The notes below the pieces were generated by a model, which was not told the DNA's origin, ran no database searches, and saw only the letters and a list, made by a program, of their open reading frames with translations. Source: Streptomyces violaceusniger (GTDB lineage Bacteria; Actinomycetota; Actinomycetes; Streptomycetales; Streptomycetaceae). From it: a DNA stretch of 64,000 bases. Below, piece after piece: positions 17,001 through 25,530 of the stretch; the first letter of the stretch is position 1; each line of letters opens with the position of its first letter. A program made the position numbers and the translations under genes. The DNA lies in NCBI GenBank assembly GCA_005405945.1, contig BJHW01000001.1, positions 868,001 to 932,000 on the forward strand, written 5' to 3'.

Positions 17001-18190
17001 TCGCTCCCGTCCGCGCCGTGCTGAAGCCGCAGCGCAAGGCTCTCGACGCCATCCGGGAGACCGTGTTCCGCACCGAGTTCCTCTACGACGCCGCAGGACA
17101 GCCGATCCGGCTCTCCGGCCAGGGCCCCGACCAGCGCGAGGATGTCTTGCGCCTGATGATCGACCGGCTCGCCCGGTCCCGGAGCGACGGCAATTCCTCC
17201 CCTCTCCAGAGCGAACTCGCCCGAATCCCCGACCAGCGCCGCAAGCGTGCCCTGCTTTTGGTGGGCAGCTACGCGGAAGCCAAGGTAGCCGCCACCACCC
17301 TGAACGAGATCCCGCGCTGGCGTGGCCGGGTCCGCGTCCTGGCCGCAGACGACGCCGAACTGGAGGCCGCCATCGACGGGACGGCACCGGCGCGGAGCCA
17401 GACGCCGGGCACGGGATGGGGTGCGGGAGCGGTCCGGCGTGGAGACCTCGCGTCCTTCGCCGATGACCCGGACGCCGAACTGCTCGTGGCGCCCCTCCTC
17501 GCCGTGGAGCGAGGGCACAACATCCTCACCACCCCCCAGCGGCCCGGCGAGGAGAAGGTGGCGGCGTTCGGGACGGTGTTCTTCCTGGTCCGCCCGCACC
17601 CCCGCCCCGACGACCTCTCCCTGGCGGTCTTCGCCATCAACGACTGGGCGACGCGGTTCGTACGCGGTCAACTGAAGCTGCCGGACGAAGGGACGTTCAG
17701 CGACATGGTCACCCAGGCGGGGGACCTGAACGCGGCGAGCAGTGCTTTCAGGACCACCGCACGCGGCGTTTGGCGGCACGTGCTGTCACGGCCCTACATC
17801 TACTCTTCGCTCTCCGATGACGAGAAGAAGTCCTTCGTCTGGGACCAGCTCGTCACCATCTGGCAGGTCATCGGGCGCCTCGTCCTCGGTGGCGTGCCCG
17901 CCCGCGTCGTGTTCGTCGACGCTGCCTTCGCACCCCGACTCGCTGCGGGACAAGCGCCCTTCACTGGCCAGAACCGGCGTCCACGCCGCTCGGGCGACCC
18001 GGGGCTGCTGGTCAGGCTAAGGGACGTTCTGGCTCCGTACTTCGCCCAGACCGACACGGACACCGACGCCGTCTGGTACGGCGCGTGCACCGATCCCGCC
18101 GACGCCGCACTCGTCCAGTTGCTCTACCGCCCGCTCTACGAAGCACTGTGCGCCATGGGGACGTCACCCGGCCCGCGACCGGTCGACTGA
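14069..18190 (+). CDS. pPIWI-RE system protein: PD-(D/E)xK nuclease fused to DinG-like helicase
   Basis: The open frame is 1373 residues from ATG 14069, although coding continues upstream. The start region has a restriction-endonuclease core: D9 in FDAYDLRITF and D23-V-K25 in WAVDVKDW. A superfamily 2 helicase follows: Walker A GMVGAGKST at 376-384, DEAD box DEAD at 599-602, motif IV-like LLLVGSYAEAK, motif V-like VAPLLAVERGHNIL, and motif VI WQVIGRLVLGG with Q1266, G1269 and R1270. Between Walker A and DEAD lie C467, C488, C541 and C547, a possible Fe-S ligand set as in DinG/XPD. The next gene, a pPIWI-RE protein, starts 81 bases downstream. Nuclease, helicase and pPIWI-RE are predicted to act together against invading DNA or R-loops; function is not demonstrated here. 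Confidence 0.85.
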   Translation: MWPGFDAYDLRITFPDGHVWAVDVKDWAHPAFLGRAATAVRPEPPYDEACWVVPAFRVCARRDYLAIYAKERGVRAGGLRLLTDDQLKQTARLRLSGERGPDASIAPLHTVPPARECDRSSWYQPIVAALKPWPEEHAGTRPALLCQVELALRLMETVAPGHAAAGAWTLLGGYGLAFARASKLGTGTTEQVALAAARHLLWPMRRGRMWQQSLDAYLELPERLRAYRVPAAGEPAYRVPLKVAADRFTTYDDALAKLPGFATKALPPAEAGEHRFMDRRNRRTSVTVPDDLVRDPFPGHPLTAERPATAGPLDVPLDELADIARWMDAEEQRRGLKAGNWEQRLAQLDLDTRTPDGTVFEAASALPLDRLTHLVGMVGAGKSTLMTLLAVWAYHNGLRITLVVGDVAEQLTLTELFRTLGLSAALVQGGTTRPQHTQRLHRRLAARGEHSLLAHTGPVFAHLSTACPLDALRALDTSEPLRYTDAPCGALHPTRRQGTAEEPAAERAVRELERARGAVDGEGATDDTDTDEEDLGTPHACPLWSVCPRHSAARDLVDALIWVANPASLVQTAVPRQLNAERLRYLELACLRSDIVVVDEADRVQMQLDQMFAPSATLVTTGVSDSWLDQLQTHEIAELARQGRLQLSDQDVERWSAALDVVGSAADRLYAMLIDDGSLRDWAQIDYFSAWTLQEKLLHAWYPLARGEATGRPDSTNERDVEDEGALYEDEDGLGADGDSTVPDAPWARRRTEITGFFDTFRDDPLGGRGPYGTPADELTALAHDVLHTLDEKQTRRRVRALLDSLLVGAPGPEQRPMPAAERGKEPAPEDVPLTEEWRELNARRLEFTLVLAALHQRLDRVTFLWPQVEAALRLDSAAHELTRRPPLDYAPLLPEAPMGNVLGFQYLVDERAAARNEDGHRTGTLRFFRCAGVGRELLLLLGLPQLGADPGLGKAGPHVLLMSGTSWAGTSTRAHVLAPVRAVLKPQRKALDAIRETVFRTEFLYDAAGQPIRLSGQGPDQREDVLRLMIDRLARSRSDGNSSPLQSELARIPDQRRKRALLLVGSYAEAKVAATTLNEIPRWRGRVRVLAADDAELEAAIDGTAPARSQTPGTGWGAGAVRRGDLASFADDPDAELLVAPLLAVERGHNILTTPQRPGEEKVAAFGTVFFLVRPHPRPDDLSLAVFAINDWATRFVRGQLKLPDEGTFSDMVTQAGDLNAASSAFRTTARGVWRHVLSRPYIYSSLSDDEKKSFVWDQLVTIWQVIGRLVLGGVPARVVFVDAAFAPRLAAGQAPFTGQNRRPRRSGDPGLLVRLRDVLAPYFAQTDTDTDAVWYGACTDPADAALVQLLYRPLYEALCAMGTSPGPRPVD

Positions 18191-18271
18191 AACACGTCGA
18201 CCACCGCCCCGAGCAGCGCTGTTGGCGATCTACCCCATCGCCTACGCATGGACATCGCAGGGAGAACCGAC

Positions 18272-21200
18272 ATGTACAAGAACATCCGCCGATCCGCGTA
18301 CCACCTGGCCGAGGAGGGCAACCCCTGGACCGAAGACTTCCACGCACTCCCCTTCCCCGAACACTGGCATGCCGGACTCCTCGAACTGCACAACCACGGG
18401 CGGGACGAGGAGAAGCGGCAGCAGACGCTGCCCACCCGCCGACTCGACGGCGTGCTCCAGACCCTCGCCCCCGACGTGATCGTCCGCCCCCGACCACGTA
18501 TCCCCGTCGAGCCGGGGCCGCAGGCCGCCGAGGACTTCTGGATGTACGTACCGGCCTCAGCACCTGACCCCCTACCGGGCCGTTCCATGCAGCAACTCCT
18601 CGATGCCTGGCTCCGTACCCTCGGTCCCAAGGACTCCGCACAGGATCCCCGGTTCCGCTCACTGTTGCTCGCGAGCAGCACCGAGCTGAAGCGGAACCTG
18701 CCCGAGTGGCAGCCGGTCACCGGCGTCGAACTTCTCACCACCCCGACCACTCAGGGCGGCACCGCCGCCCCGGAACCGCGCCAGTTCCAACTCGCCACCG
18801 ACGCCCTGGCACGCCGCATCCTGACCCTCGATCCCTTCCCGTTCGAGGGCGGGGAGCTGCGGTTCCGAGCGCTGCCCCGCGGACCTCGCGACCAGGGTGC
18901 GGAACTCATGTCGCAGCCTCTGTGCCGGACCGTCAAACGCAAGGAGTGGTGGTTCTCCGTCATCCTGAACATCTCCCTGCACACCACGCCGTTCGACCCC
19001 AGGCCGCGGCTCCACCTGCACTGGGGTGTACGCCGCTGGGCGACCCACCCTCGGGCCACCACCAAACGCCTCAACCTGCCCTACCGGGAGGCCACCACGG
19101 TCTACCTGCGGCCCACCATCCCCTGGCTGCCCGGCGCACCGGCCACCGAACGCTACGCACTGGCACGCCTGCGCCGCGACAGGGCCGCCGACACCTTCGT
19201 CTGGTCGGAGAACGACACCGCCGGCATCCTGCGCGGCCTCAGCCTCGCCGGCAACTTCCCCGACCCCGAACAGCTCCTTACCGAACCGGTCTCCTGGATC
19301 AGCGAGGGCCGCGGCGTCCGCGGCGCCGTGGTCCACAGCACCAGGATGGGCAAGCATGAGATCGGCACCGGCTTCATGCCCAACCAGCGAGCCCAGCTCA
19401 CCGAATGGGCTGAGCAGGCCCTCCCTGAAACACTGGCCCGAGTACCCGACCTCACGCGCGGACGCGGCAAGGGCATCGGCGCGCCGGAGAACCGACGGCC
19501 CAAGCCCAGAACCGACGAGGCCAAGAAGGCCGAGCTGCTGCGCGAGACCCAGGCACGGCGCGTGGCACTCGCCGCACAGGCCCGGATCGCCTCCCACGGC
19601 CCGGAACAGGCCGGCACGCCCGTAGTGGAGGCCCGTCTGCTGTGGCAGTCGCCCGAGGTACGCGGCGAGGCAGTGGAACAGTTCGCCAAAGCCCTGGGCC
19701 TCGACGGCGACGGCGGCGCCAGTGCCGCCCACGTCACCGACCGGGACTTCGACGAGGCCACGCCCGGAGCACCGGTCGTCCTGGAGTGGCGGACGGCGGA
19801 GGTCACACTCCGGCTGCGCTGCCTGCCCCTCGCCGACGGACTGGGCGACCGGCTCGTGCCCGACCCGGTGGCCAAGGGCAAAGGCGCGGCGCTCGCGGCA
19901 GCCGTTGCCAAACGGCGCCGCGCCCTGCGCGCCTGGCTGCGCGCGGACGGCGCGGACCCCTCCCGCCCTGAACTCGCCCTCGTGGAAGTCGCACACCGCA
20001 GCACTTTCCGCCCGGCGTCGACGGACCCCAAGTTCGCCATCCGCCTCGGGTGCGCCGACGCGGGCCTGCTGACTCAGTTCGTCGTCACCCCGTCCACCGA
20101 CCGGCAGATCGACAATGCGGAAAGCCTCGACCACCGCACGTACAGCTCGTGGCTCGACGGACTGCGCCAGCTCGGCGTCCGCGTCCTGCCCCAGCACACC
20201 CTCGGTGACGATCTTCCGGACTCGCTGCAATACGCGGCGGTGTGGATGGTGAAACGTCGCAAGGACGGCCCGACCCGGTTGCCCAAGCACCTGCCTGTGG
20301 CCGTGCTCGTCACCCCGCTCCCGGCAGGGGAAGGCCTCGCGGCTGTACGCGGCTGGGATGACACCGCGGGGGAATGGGTGCCCTATCCGCAGTTCCTCCT
20401 CGGTCTGGTGAAACAGGCGGAGATCGGCCCCGAAGCGTTCACGGAACCCGAGACTTCAGACGATGACGCGCGTCCCGATGCCCCTCGGGTCACCGGCAAG
20501 CAGTGGCGCAGTAACCTCGCCCAACAGCGCAGGGAGACCGCGGCATTCCTCCAGCGCGTGCTGCACTCCCTCCGAGGACAACCCACCGCACTGATCACCC
20601 ACGCTCAGAACAGCCGACTGCACTGGCCATGGCTCCAGGACGGCCAGACCGAACGCGACCTGATCAAAACCGGCCATGCCTCGGCAGGCCGGCTGGACGA
20701 CGAACTCCGCCTCGTACGTGTGCGCGGGTGCGGCGGTCGCGAGAGCGCCCAATGGTGGGGCCTGGCCGACCCGGGCAAGCCCCACGGACAGCCGGCCGGC
20801 TTCTGGGCACAGAATCCACAGCAGCGGTACAGCGACGGGGCTTCGTCGCGCGAGCGGGTCTTCTACAGCACCACCGAACGCCCAGGAACCCATGCAATCT
20901 CCCCCGCACTCGACCGCCTCGCCACACGGGTCAACGCGGCAGGCAACCTCACCTCGCAGGCGGGCACCAGCGCCTGGAACCCGACCCTGGTGGAGATCGC
21001 GGTACTGGGCTGCCACGAAGACGACGACTCAGCGGCCCCTGTACTGGAAAAGCCCGACGACCCCGAGGCTCTGGCCCTCGCCATGCACCAGCTCCGGCAG
21101 GCCCCGGACTACGCCGCCGCCCTGTCTCTCCCCCTCCCCCTCCACCTCGCGGGGCTGGCCCAGGCATATGTCCTCCCGACACTCGCCGACATCGACCGGA

Positions 21201-21319
21201 CTTCGAGCGAGGAGTCGGACACACCTGCTGGAAACCAGAGCTTGGAGGACCCAGACCTCGCCGACGCGGCCGGGCTGTCCACGACGCCGGACGACGAGGC
21301 CGAGACTGCCAACGACTGA
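18272..21319 (+). CDS. pPIWI-RE family protein (prokaryotic PIWI with conserved Arg and Glu)
   Basis: About 1015 residues from ATG 18272, preferred over ATG 18248 because GGGAGA lies six bases upstream. The N-terminal half matches the DUF3962/pPIWI_RE_X type, followed by a MID-like region (EARLLWQSPEVRGEAVEQF) and an RNase H-like PIWI region. Its marks are QNSRLHWPWLQDG with R782, WNPTLVEIAVLGC with E908, and the C-terminal LPLPLHLAGLAQAYVLP. Members lack the usual Argonaute catalytic tetrad and carry Arg and Glu instead, so guide or R-loop binding rather than slicing is predicted. It follows the nuclease-helicase gene in the same operon. No lesion is seen. Confidence 0.88.
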   Translation: MYKNIRRSAYHLAEEGNPWTEDFHALPFPEHWHAGLLELHNHGRDEEKRQQTLPTRRLDGVLQTLAPDVIVRPRPRIPVEPGPQAAEDFWMYVPASAPDPLPGRSMQQLLDAWLRTLGPKDSAQDPRFRSLLLASSTELKRNLPEWQPVTGVELLTTPTTQGGTAAPEPRQFQLATDALARRILTLDPFPFEGGELRFRALPRGPRDQGAELMSQPLCRTVKRKEWWFSVILNISLHTTPFDPRPRLHLHWGVRRWATHPRATTKRLNLPYREATTVYLRPTIPWLPGAPATERYALARLRRDRAADTFVWSENDTAGILRGLSLAGNFPDPEQLLTEPVSWISEGRGVRGAVVHSTRMGKHEIGTGFMPNQRAQLTEWAEQALPETLARVPDLTRGRGKGIGAPENRRPKPRTDEAKKAELLRETQARRVALAAQARIASHGPEQAGTPVVEARLLWQSPEVRGEAVEQFAKALGLDGDGGASAAHVTDRDFDEATPGAPVVLEWRTAEVTLRLRCLPLADGLGDRLVPDPVAKGKGAALAAAVAKRRRALRAWLRADGADPSRPELALVEVAHRSTFRPASTDPKFAIRLGCADAGLLTQFVVTPSTDRQIDNAESLDHRTYSSWLDGLRQLGVRVLPQHTLGDDLPDSLQYAAVWMVKRRKDGPTRLPKHLPVAVLVTPLPAGEGLAAVRGWDDTAGEWVPYPQFLLGLVKQAEIGPEAFTEPETSDDDARPDAPRVTGKQWRSNLAQQRRETAAFLQRVLHSLRGQPTALITHAQNSRLHWPWLQDGQTERDLIKTGHASAGRLDDELRLVRVRGCGGRESAQWWGLADPGKPHGQPAGFWAQNPQQRYSDGASSRERVFYSTTERPGTHAISPALDRLATRVNAAGNLTSQAGTSAWNPTLVEIAVLGCHEDDDSAAPVLEKPDDPEALALAMHQLRQAPDYAAALSLPLPLHLAGLAQAYVLPTLADIDRTSSEESDTPAGNQSLEDPDLADAAGLSTTPDDEAETAND

Positions 21320-21785
21320 CGACGGCATCGACACATGCGCAGTGCCTGACGCCGGAGGACACCGGTATCCACAGGGCCTGTGTTCTGAGAGACCGACGAC
21401 AGCCCCTCCGTGCACCCTTCTCTACTCGTGTGCGCGGTCCAGCGGAGGAAGGCGGAACACTGGGGTGACCGTGACCAGTTCTGGTCTGGCCGCAGCGTCG
21501 GTCACGTCGCCATCGGTACCCTCGCCGCCGGCGCGGTCAGGCCTTTCTCCTCGCTCATCCCGTTCCAGGGTTCGAACCTGCAACCGCTCACTCGACAGCA
21601 CGTCTGACGAGCCAAGTCACGCTCTACTGGCCGTTCCCGCATCTCACAACCGTTGCACAGTTACGCGGGAACTCTTGGGAATGGGCAGGTAGAAGGGGAA
21701 CCCCCTCAACAAAAGACATCCCTGACCTGGGTAAACTCCCAGGTCAGGGCCATGGGGCAGACGAGTCGGGCTGTATGCCGGAGAC
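21320..21785. other. No convincing gene; contains a tRNA T-arm-like motif
   Basis: No frame here has convincing protein features. On the minus strand near 21566-21590 the motif GCAGGTTCGAACCCTGG resembles a tRNA T-arm, but no acceptor, D-arm or anticodon arm can be folded around it. It might be a remnant of an attachment site. Confidence 0.4.
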
Positions 21786-22406
21786 TCAACCATGAACGTG
21801 GCCATTGCGGCTCGCGCGCAGCAATGCGACCAACTCCCTCGACCGTGCCGCGCCGATGCGCAATTCCTTACGCAGCGACTCAGCCGACACGGGCCGCTGA
21901 TGCAACTCCCGGTGCCGGGCGTCCACTTGCCGGGCGCGCACAAAGAGTGGATCACCAACTCCGGCACCTTCGTCCACGCGTGGTTCCGCAATTGCAATCT
22001 CCGTCTGATCGCCGGAGCGGTGGGCAAGAAGCTCCACCGCGAGCAGAAGCGCCACCGGCGGCCACCCCGCCACCAGGACCGGCTTCCACGCCAGGGCAGG
22101 CGCCGCGGCCATGTTGGCCGCGAGGGAGACAGCGATCCCGAGGAGGAAAGCCAGCCGCACCACATACCGCGTGCGCCGGTCACACGCGGCTGGCTGCTTC
22201 AGGACACCAGCGGTCGCCAACAGGAGCAAACCGTCGACCGACAGCGGCCACAGAGACGCACTGACCCGATCCGCCCCGCCCTGCAGCGCGAACTCACTCC
22301 GATGGATATACGAGGCATACGCCGCCACCCCCGCGACCACCAACGCTCCCGTACACCGAACCCACATCTCCAGATCGGCTCCGGGCCGTCCGACGGGCCG
22401 CCTCAC
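21786..22406 (-). CDS. DUF2637-type membrane protein with C-terminal helix-turn-helix-like region
   Basis: A 206-residue protein from GTG 22406 with GGAGGG upstream. The N-terminal 125 residues contain four membrane segments in the DUF2637 pattern (VRCTGALVVAGVAAYASYIH, WPLSVDGLLLLATAGVL, LAFLLGIAVSLAANMAA, WPPVALLLAVELLAH). The C-terminal part (RPVSAESLRKELRIGAARSR) resembles a small helix-turn-helix. DUF2637 proteins are typical of Streptomyces conjugative plasmids and actinomycete integrative elements. With the recombinase at 23375 it suggests this stretch derives from such an element. The exact role is unknown. Confidence 0.75.
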   Translation of the reverse strand: MRRPVGRPGADLEMWVRCTGALVVAGVAAYASYIHRSEFALQGGADRVSASLWPLSVDGLLLLATAGVLKQPAACDRRTRYVVRLAFLLGIAVSLAANMAAAPALAWKPVLVAGWPPVALLLAVELLAHRSGDQTEIAIAEPRVDEGAGVGDPLFVRARQVDARHRELHQRPVSAESLRKELRIGAARSRELVALLRASRNGHVHG

Positions 22407-22691
22407 CGGGCCGCCCTCCCCCGCGCCGTAGGGCAGAAGCTCCCCTCAACGACGAGTTTCCCCACCGAAACGCCCAGTTCAGACCGCCATCCTTCTGCGA
22501 CGCGCCCCGCCCAGGACTCGAACCTGCGGCCACGTGCGGCCTCGGGACAGCCATGACGTCCAGCCAACCGGTCCGTGGGGGCAACGACATGGCCGTTCGC
22601 CGCATCCAGGCCCCAGGGCGCGATTACCCGAAGGGCTCGGCCCACGCGGGCATACAGGCCGCACCTCCGAACCGACTCGCCGTTCAGCTAC

Positions 22692-22776
22692 ATCCAGCAG
22701 CGATCCAGCCAGCGTGCGGGGAAGGACGGACGACAACAGGTGACGAAGCGTCAGTTTATCCAGCCAAAATCCAGCC
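22692..22776. repeat. Phased direct repeats ATCCAGC in two pairs
   Basis: ATCCAGC(C/A) occurs at 22692, 22703, 22758 and 22769. Members of each pair are 11 bp apart and the pairs are 66 bp apart, so all copies face nearly the same side of the helix. This is typical of cooperative protein binding sites such as recombinase arm sites, replication iterons or operators. Confidence 0.6.
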
Positions 22777-22788
22777 AGGGGCGCGTGA

Positions 22789-22820
22789 GCGGAGTCGACC
22801 CGAATTCGGGTCGACTCCGC
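22789..22820. repeat. Perfect 32-bp palindrome
   Basis: The half GCGGAGTCGACCCGAA is followed directly by its exact reverse complement, with no spacer. It lies 13 bp after the last phased repeat and 555 bp before the serine recombinase. It contains GTCGAC twice around GAATTC. It could extrude as a cruciform or bind a dimeric protein; it is not followed by a T run, so it is not a classical terminator. Confidence 0.8.
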
Positions 22821-23374
22821 CTGACCTGGCGTTTTGCCAATTCGCCGAACCCACGTTAATGCGTGGCCTATACATTGAAGCGGACTCCACCACGTTCCGC
22901 CCTGCATCACGTAGTTCTACGCGATCTTCCATCGATGCCTCGCCCTTGACGCAGTCCTTGGCCGCCGAGCTGGCCTCCAACAAGTCCTTGGCCGCCGCAA
23001 GATGGCAAATCTGCCGTGCGACATCTCTATAGGGGACATGCAAGGGACAGCCCAGTTCCCTGGCCTCGGCGCCCAACCGCACGTACCCCCAGCCGGCATC
23101 CGAGCAGGACCCGGGCCCGGGTTCCTCGGGGCGGACCCAGGTGGTCCTCCCCGAGGAGCCGCCCGAGGTGACTGAGCCGGTCGCTGCCGCCCTTCTGCAG
23201 CTCCTTCGCATCCTGATCGCCGATTCGAGCCAGCAGCACCCCGAGCCCGGCAACGGCTAACCGAGAGACGCCGGCCGCCGCTGGCTCTTCTCCCCCATTC
23301 GAGGTACGACAGAACGCCATATAACACCCGCAGCGCGCCCATGCCGCGCGCCCGCACCGGGAGTCTCACCGCAC
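22821..23374. other. Region with no confidently assigned gene
   Basis: Minus-strand frames read short protein-like pieces (LAVAGLGVLLARIGDQDAKE near 23200-23260, and HVPYRDVARQICHLAAAKDL near 22980-23060) in different frames. They may be a decayed gene but match nothing I recognise. It probably also holds the promoter of the recombinase. Confidence 0.35.
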
Positions 23375-25078
23375 GTGATCCGTTTCGCCTTCGCCGGACG
23401 CTGTTCGACCGAGGACCTCCAAGACCCCGAGGCCTCCAGAAACTGGCAGCTCACCCGCGCCCGAGCCCTGATCGAACCCGCCGGCGGTCACATCGTCACC
23501 GAGTACTTCGATGTCGGCCACAGCCGCTCGCTTCCCTGGCAGCGCCGCCCACGCGCCAACGACCTCCTCCAGGCCCTCCGCAACCCCAACCGCGGCTTCG
23601 ACGCCGTCGTGATCGGCGAGCCGCAGCGCACCTTCTACAGCAATCAGTTCGGCAACACCTTCCCCGTCTTCGTCCACTTCCACATCCCCCTGTGGGTCCC
23701 GGAGATCGGCGGCCCGATCGACCCGGACAATGAAGCCCACGACCTCGTCATGTCCGTCTTCGGCGGCATGAGCAAGGGCGAACGCAACCGCATCAAGATC
23801 CGGGTCCGGACCGCCATGAGCTCCCAGGCCCAGCTCCAGGGCCGCTACCTCGGCGGAAGACCTCCCTACGGCTACCGGATCACTGACGCCGGACCCCACC
23901 CCAACCCCTCCAAAGCCGCCGTCGGCCAGCGCATCCACAAACTCGAACCCGATCCCGCCGCCGCACCCGTCGTGCAGCGGATCTTCTGCTTGTACATCGA
24001 CGGCATGAGCGACAAAGCCATCGCCGCTCAGCTCACCCGCGACGGCATCCCCTGTCCCTCCGCCCACGACGCCGCCCGCAACCCGCACCGCAAGAAGACC
24101 GCGTGGCAGCAGGGCGCCGTGCGCGCCATCATCATCAACCCCCGCTACACCGGCTACGAGATCTGGAACAAGCAACGCAAGGAAGAACGCCTCCTCGACG
24201 TCGACGACGTCACCCTCGGCCACCGCACCAGCATGACCCACAACCCGGTCGGGGAGTGGATCCGCTCCAACGAACCCGCCCACGAAGCGATCATCAGCTC
24301 CAACCGGTTCGACACCGTCCAAACCCTCCGCAGACAGCGCGCCCGCAACCAGGGACGCCAGGAACGAGCCGGAAAACAAGGCGGACGCCCCTACGCCCTG
24401 CGCGGACGGGTCCGCTGCACCCTGTGCGGACGCAAGATGCAGCCCGCCACCATCCGCAACCACGTCTACTACCGCTGCGAATTCAAAGACCAGGAACAAG
24501 CCCTCTACCCCGGCCTCACCCACCCGCGCACCGTCAACCTGCGCGAAGACGTGGTGTGCCGTGCCCTGGACCAGTGGATCGCCCGGGCCTTCGCCCCCGA
24601 CCGGCTCACCGTCACCCTCACCGCCCTCACCCATGCCAGCGCCGCGGCGAGCACCGCAGAAACCCACACACCCGAGCAGGCCCAGGCAAGCCAGGCGATC
24701 AAGGACTGCGAGCGACGACTCGCCCGCTACCAGGCAGCCCTCGAAGCCGGAGCGGACCCAGCCGTCGTCACCCAGTGGATCAACGCAGCACAGCAAGACA
24801 AGGAGACGGCGCAGAGGAATCTCGACGCGCTCCCCACCCTCACCCGGAAGAAGCAATCCCCACTCGACGCCCAGCAGATCCGCGAGATCACTGACAGCCT
24901 TGGAGACATTGCACAGCGCATCCAGACGGCCGAGGTCGACAAGAAAGGCCCGCTCTACGAAGCCCTCGGCATCACCATCAGTTACGAACACGCAAAGAGG
25001 ACCGCGACCGTAAGGTCGAGGCCCTCATCACCGTATCGTCAGTGGTTGTGTCCGAGGACCGACACTGGGCCAACGTAA
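23375..25078 (+). CDS. Large serine recombinase (integrase)
   Basis: 567 residues from GTG 23375. The N-terminal resolvase domain has the catalytic Ser in GRCSTEDLQDP (S11). The central recombinase domain has GRYLGGRPPYGYRI, then GMSDKAIAAQLTRDGIPCP and NPRYTGYEIWNKQ. A zinc-ribbon region (CTLCGRKMQ, then YYRCEF, about 348-370) and a long coiled-coil-rich C-terminus complete the usual large serine integrase layout. It would integrate or excise a mobile element at a short att site, forming a phosphoserine link. No phage structural or conjugation genes are beside it, so its element is mostly lost or is the DUF2637/pPIWI stretch to its left. Confidence 0.93.
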   Translation: MIRFAFAGRCSTEDLQDPEASRNWQLTRARALIEPAGGHIVTEYFDVGHSRSLPWQRRPRANDLLQALRNPNRGFDAVVIGEPQRTFYSNQFGNTFPVFVHFHIPLWVPEIGGPIDPDNEAHDLVMSVFGGMSKGERNRIKIRVRTAMSSQAQLQGRYLGGRPPYGYRITDAGPHPNPSKAAVGQRIHKLEPDPAAAPVVQRIFCLYIDGMSDKAIAAQLTRDGIPCPSAHDAARNPHRKKTAWQQGAVRAIIINPRYTGYEIWNKQRKEERLLDVDDVTLGHRTSMTHNPVGEWIRSNEPAHEAIISSNRFDTVQTLRRQRARNQGRQERAGKQGGRPYALRGRVRCTLCGRKMQPATIRNHVYYRCEFKDQEQALYPGLTHPRTVNLREDVVCRALDQWIARAFAPDRLTVTLTALTHASAAASTAETHTPEQAQASQAIKDCERRLARYQAALEAGADPAVVTQWINAAQQDKETAQRNLDALPTLTRKKQSPLDAQQIREITDSLGDIAQRIQTAEVDKKGPLYEALGITISYEHAKRTATVRSRPSSPYRQWLCPRTDTGPT

Positions 25079-25116
25079 CGCAGGCCACGGCTGGATGGCT
25101 CCTGTCTGGGGCCGGA

Positions 25117-25344
25117 TCAGCCCGCTCGCCGGTGGGGCCCCGGCACTTGCTCACTGTGCCCCGCGTGCGGGGACCTGATCGCCGGGGTGGGCAGGGGGCT
25201 CACCGGGCGGGAGGTTCCGTGCGGGTGAGCTGCGGTGCGCCCGGACGCGAGTGCCGCGATCAGCGCAGCCGCGACAGCCGTGGCCGCCATGCCGGCCGCC
25301 ACGATGAGCGTGAACGACATCCAGAAGCCTTCGGGGAGAAGCAT
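25117..25344 (-). CDS. Small predicted membrane protein
   Basis: 75 residues with one hydrophobic segment (SFTLIVAAGMAATAVAAALIAALAS) and a proline/histidine-rich tail. No family is recognised and the ribosome binding site is weak (GAGAG). It lies between the recombinase and a broken flippase-like gene. It could be a chance frame. Confidence 0.35.
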   Translation of the reverse strand: MLLPEGFWMSFTLIVAAGMAATAVAAALIAALASGRTAAHPHGTSRPVSPLPTPAIRSPHAGHSEQVPGPHRRAG

Positions 25345-25530
25345 GAGTCTCTCACCCCCACAAACGCAGTTCTCCTTGCATTAATAGTGTCCCGCTCTCC
25401 GCCGTCTCCTGCAAGGCGCCTTCTGACACAGCGAGTTGCCGCCGCGGGTGGCACCCGTCACCGGTGTGACCGGCCACGTGTCCGGAGGGTTAGGGCAAGC
25501 CGGCACACGCCGGCACACCCAGCCGATCGG

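Noticed and set aside
22495..22600. Possible tRNA on the minus strand, with a T-arm-like GCAGGTTCGAGTCCTGG
   Set aside because: A partial acceptor pairing can be drawn, but the D-arm and a 7-base anticodon loop cannot be formed. It may be a tRNA-derived att remnant at most; the similar motif near 21570 is weaker still.
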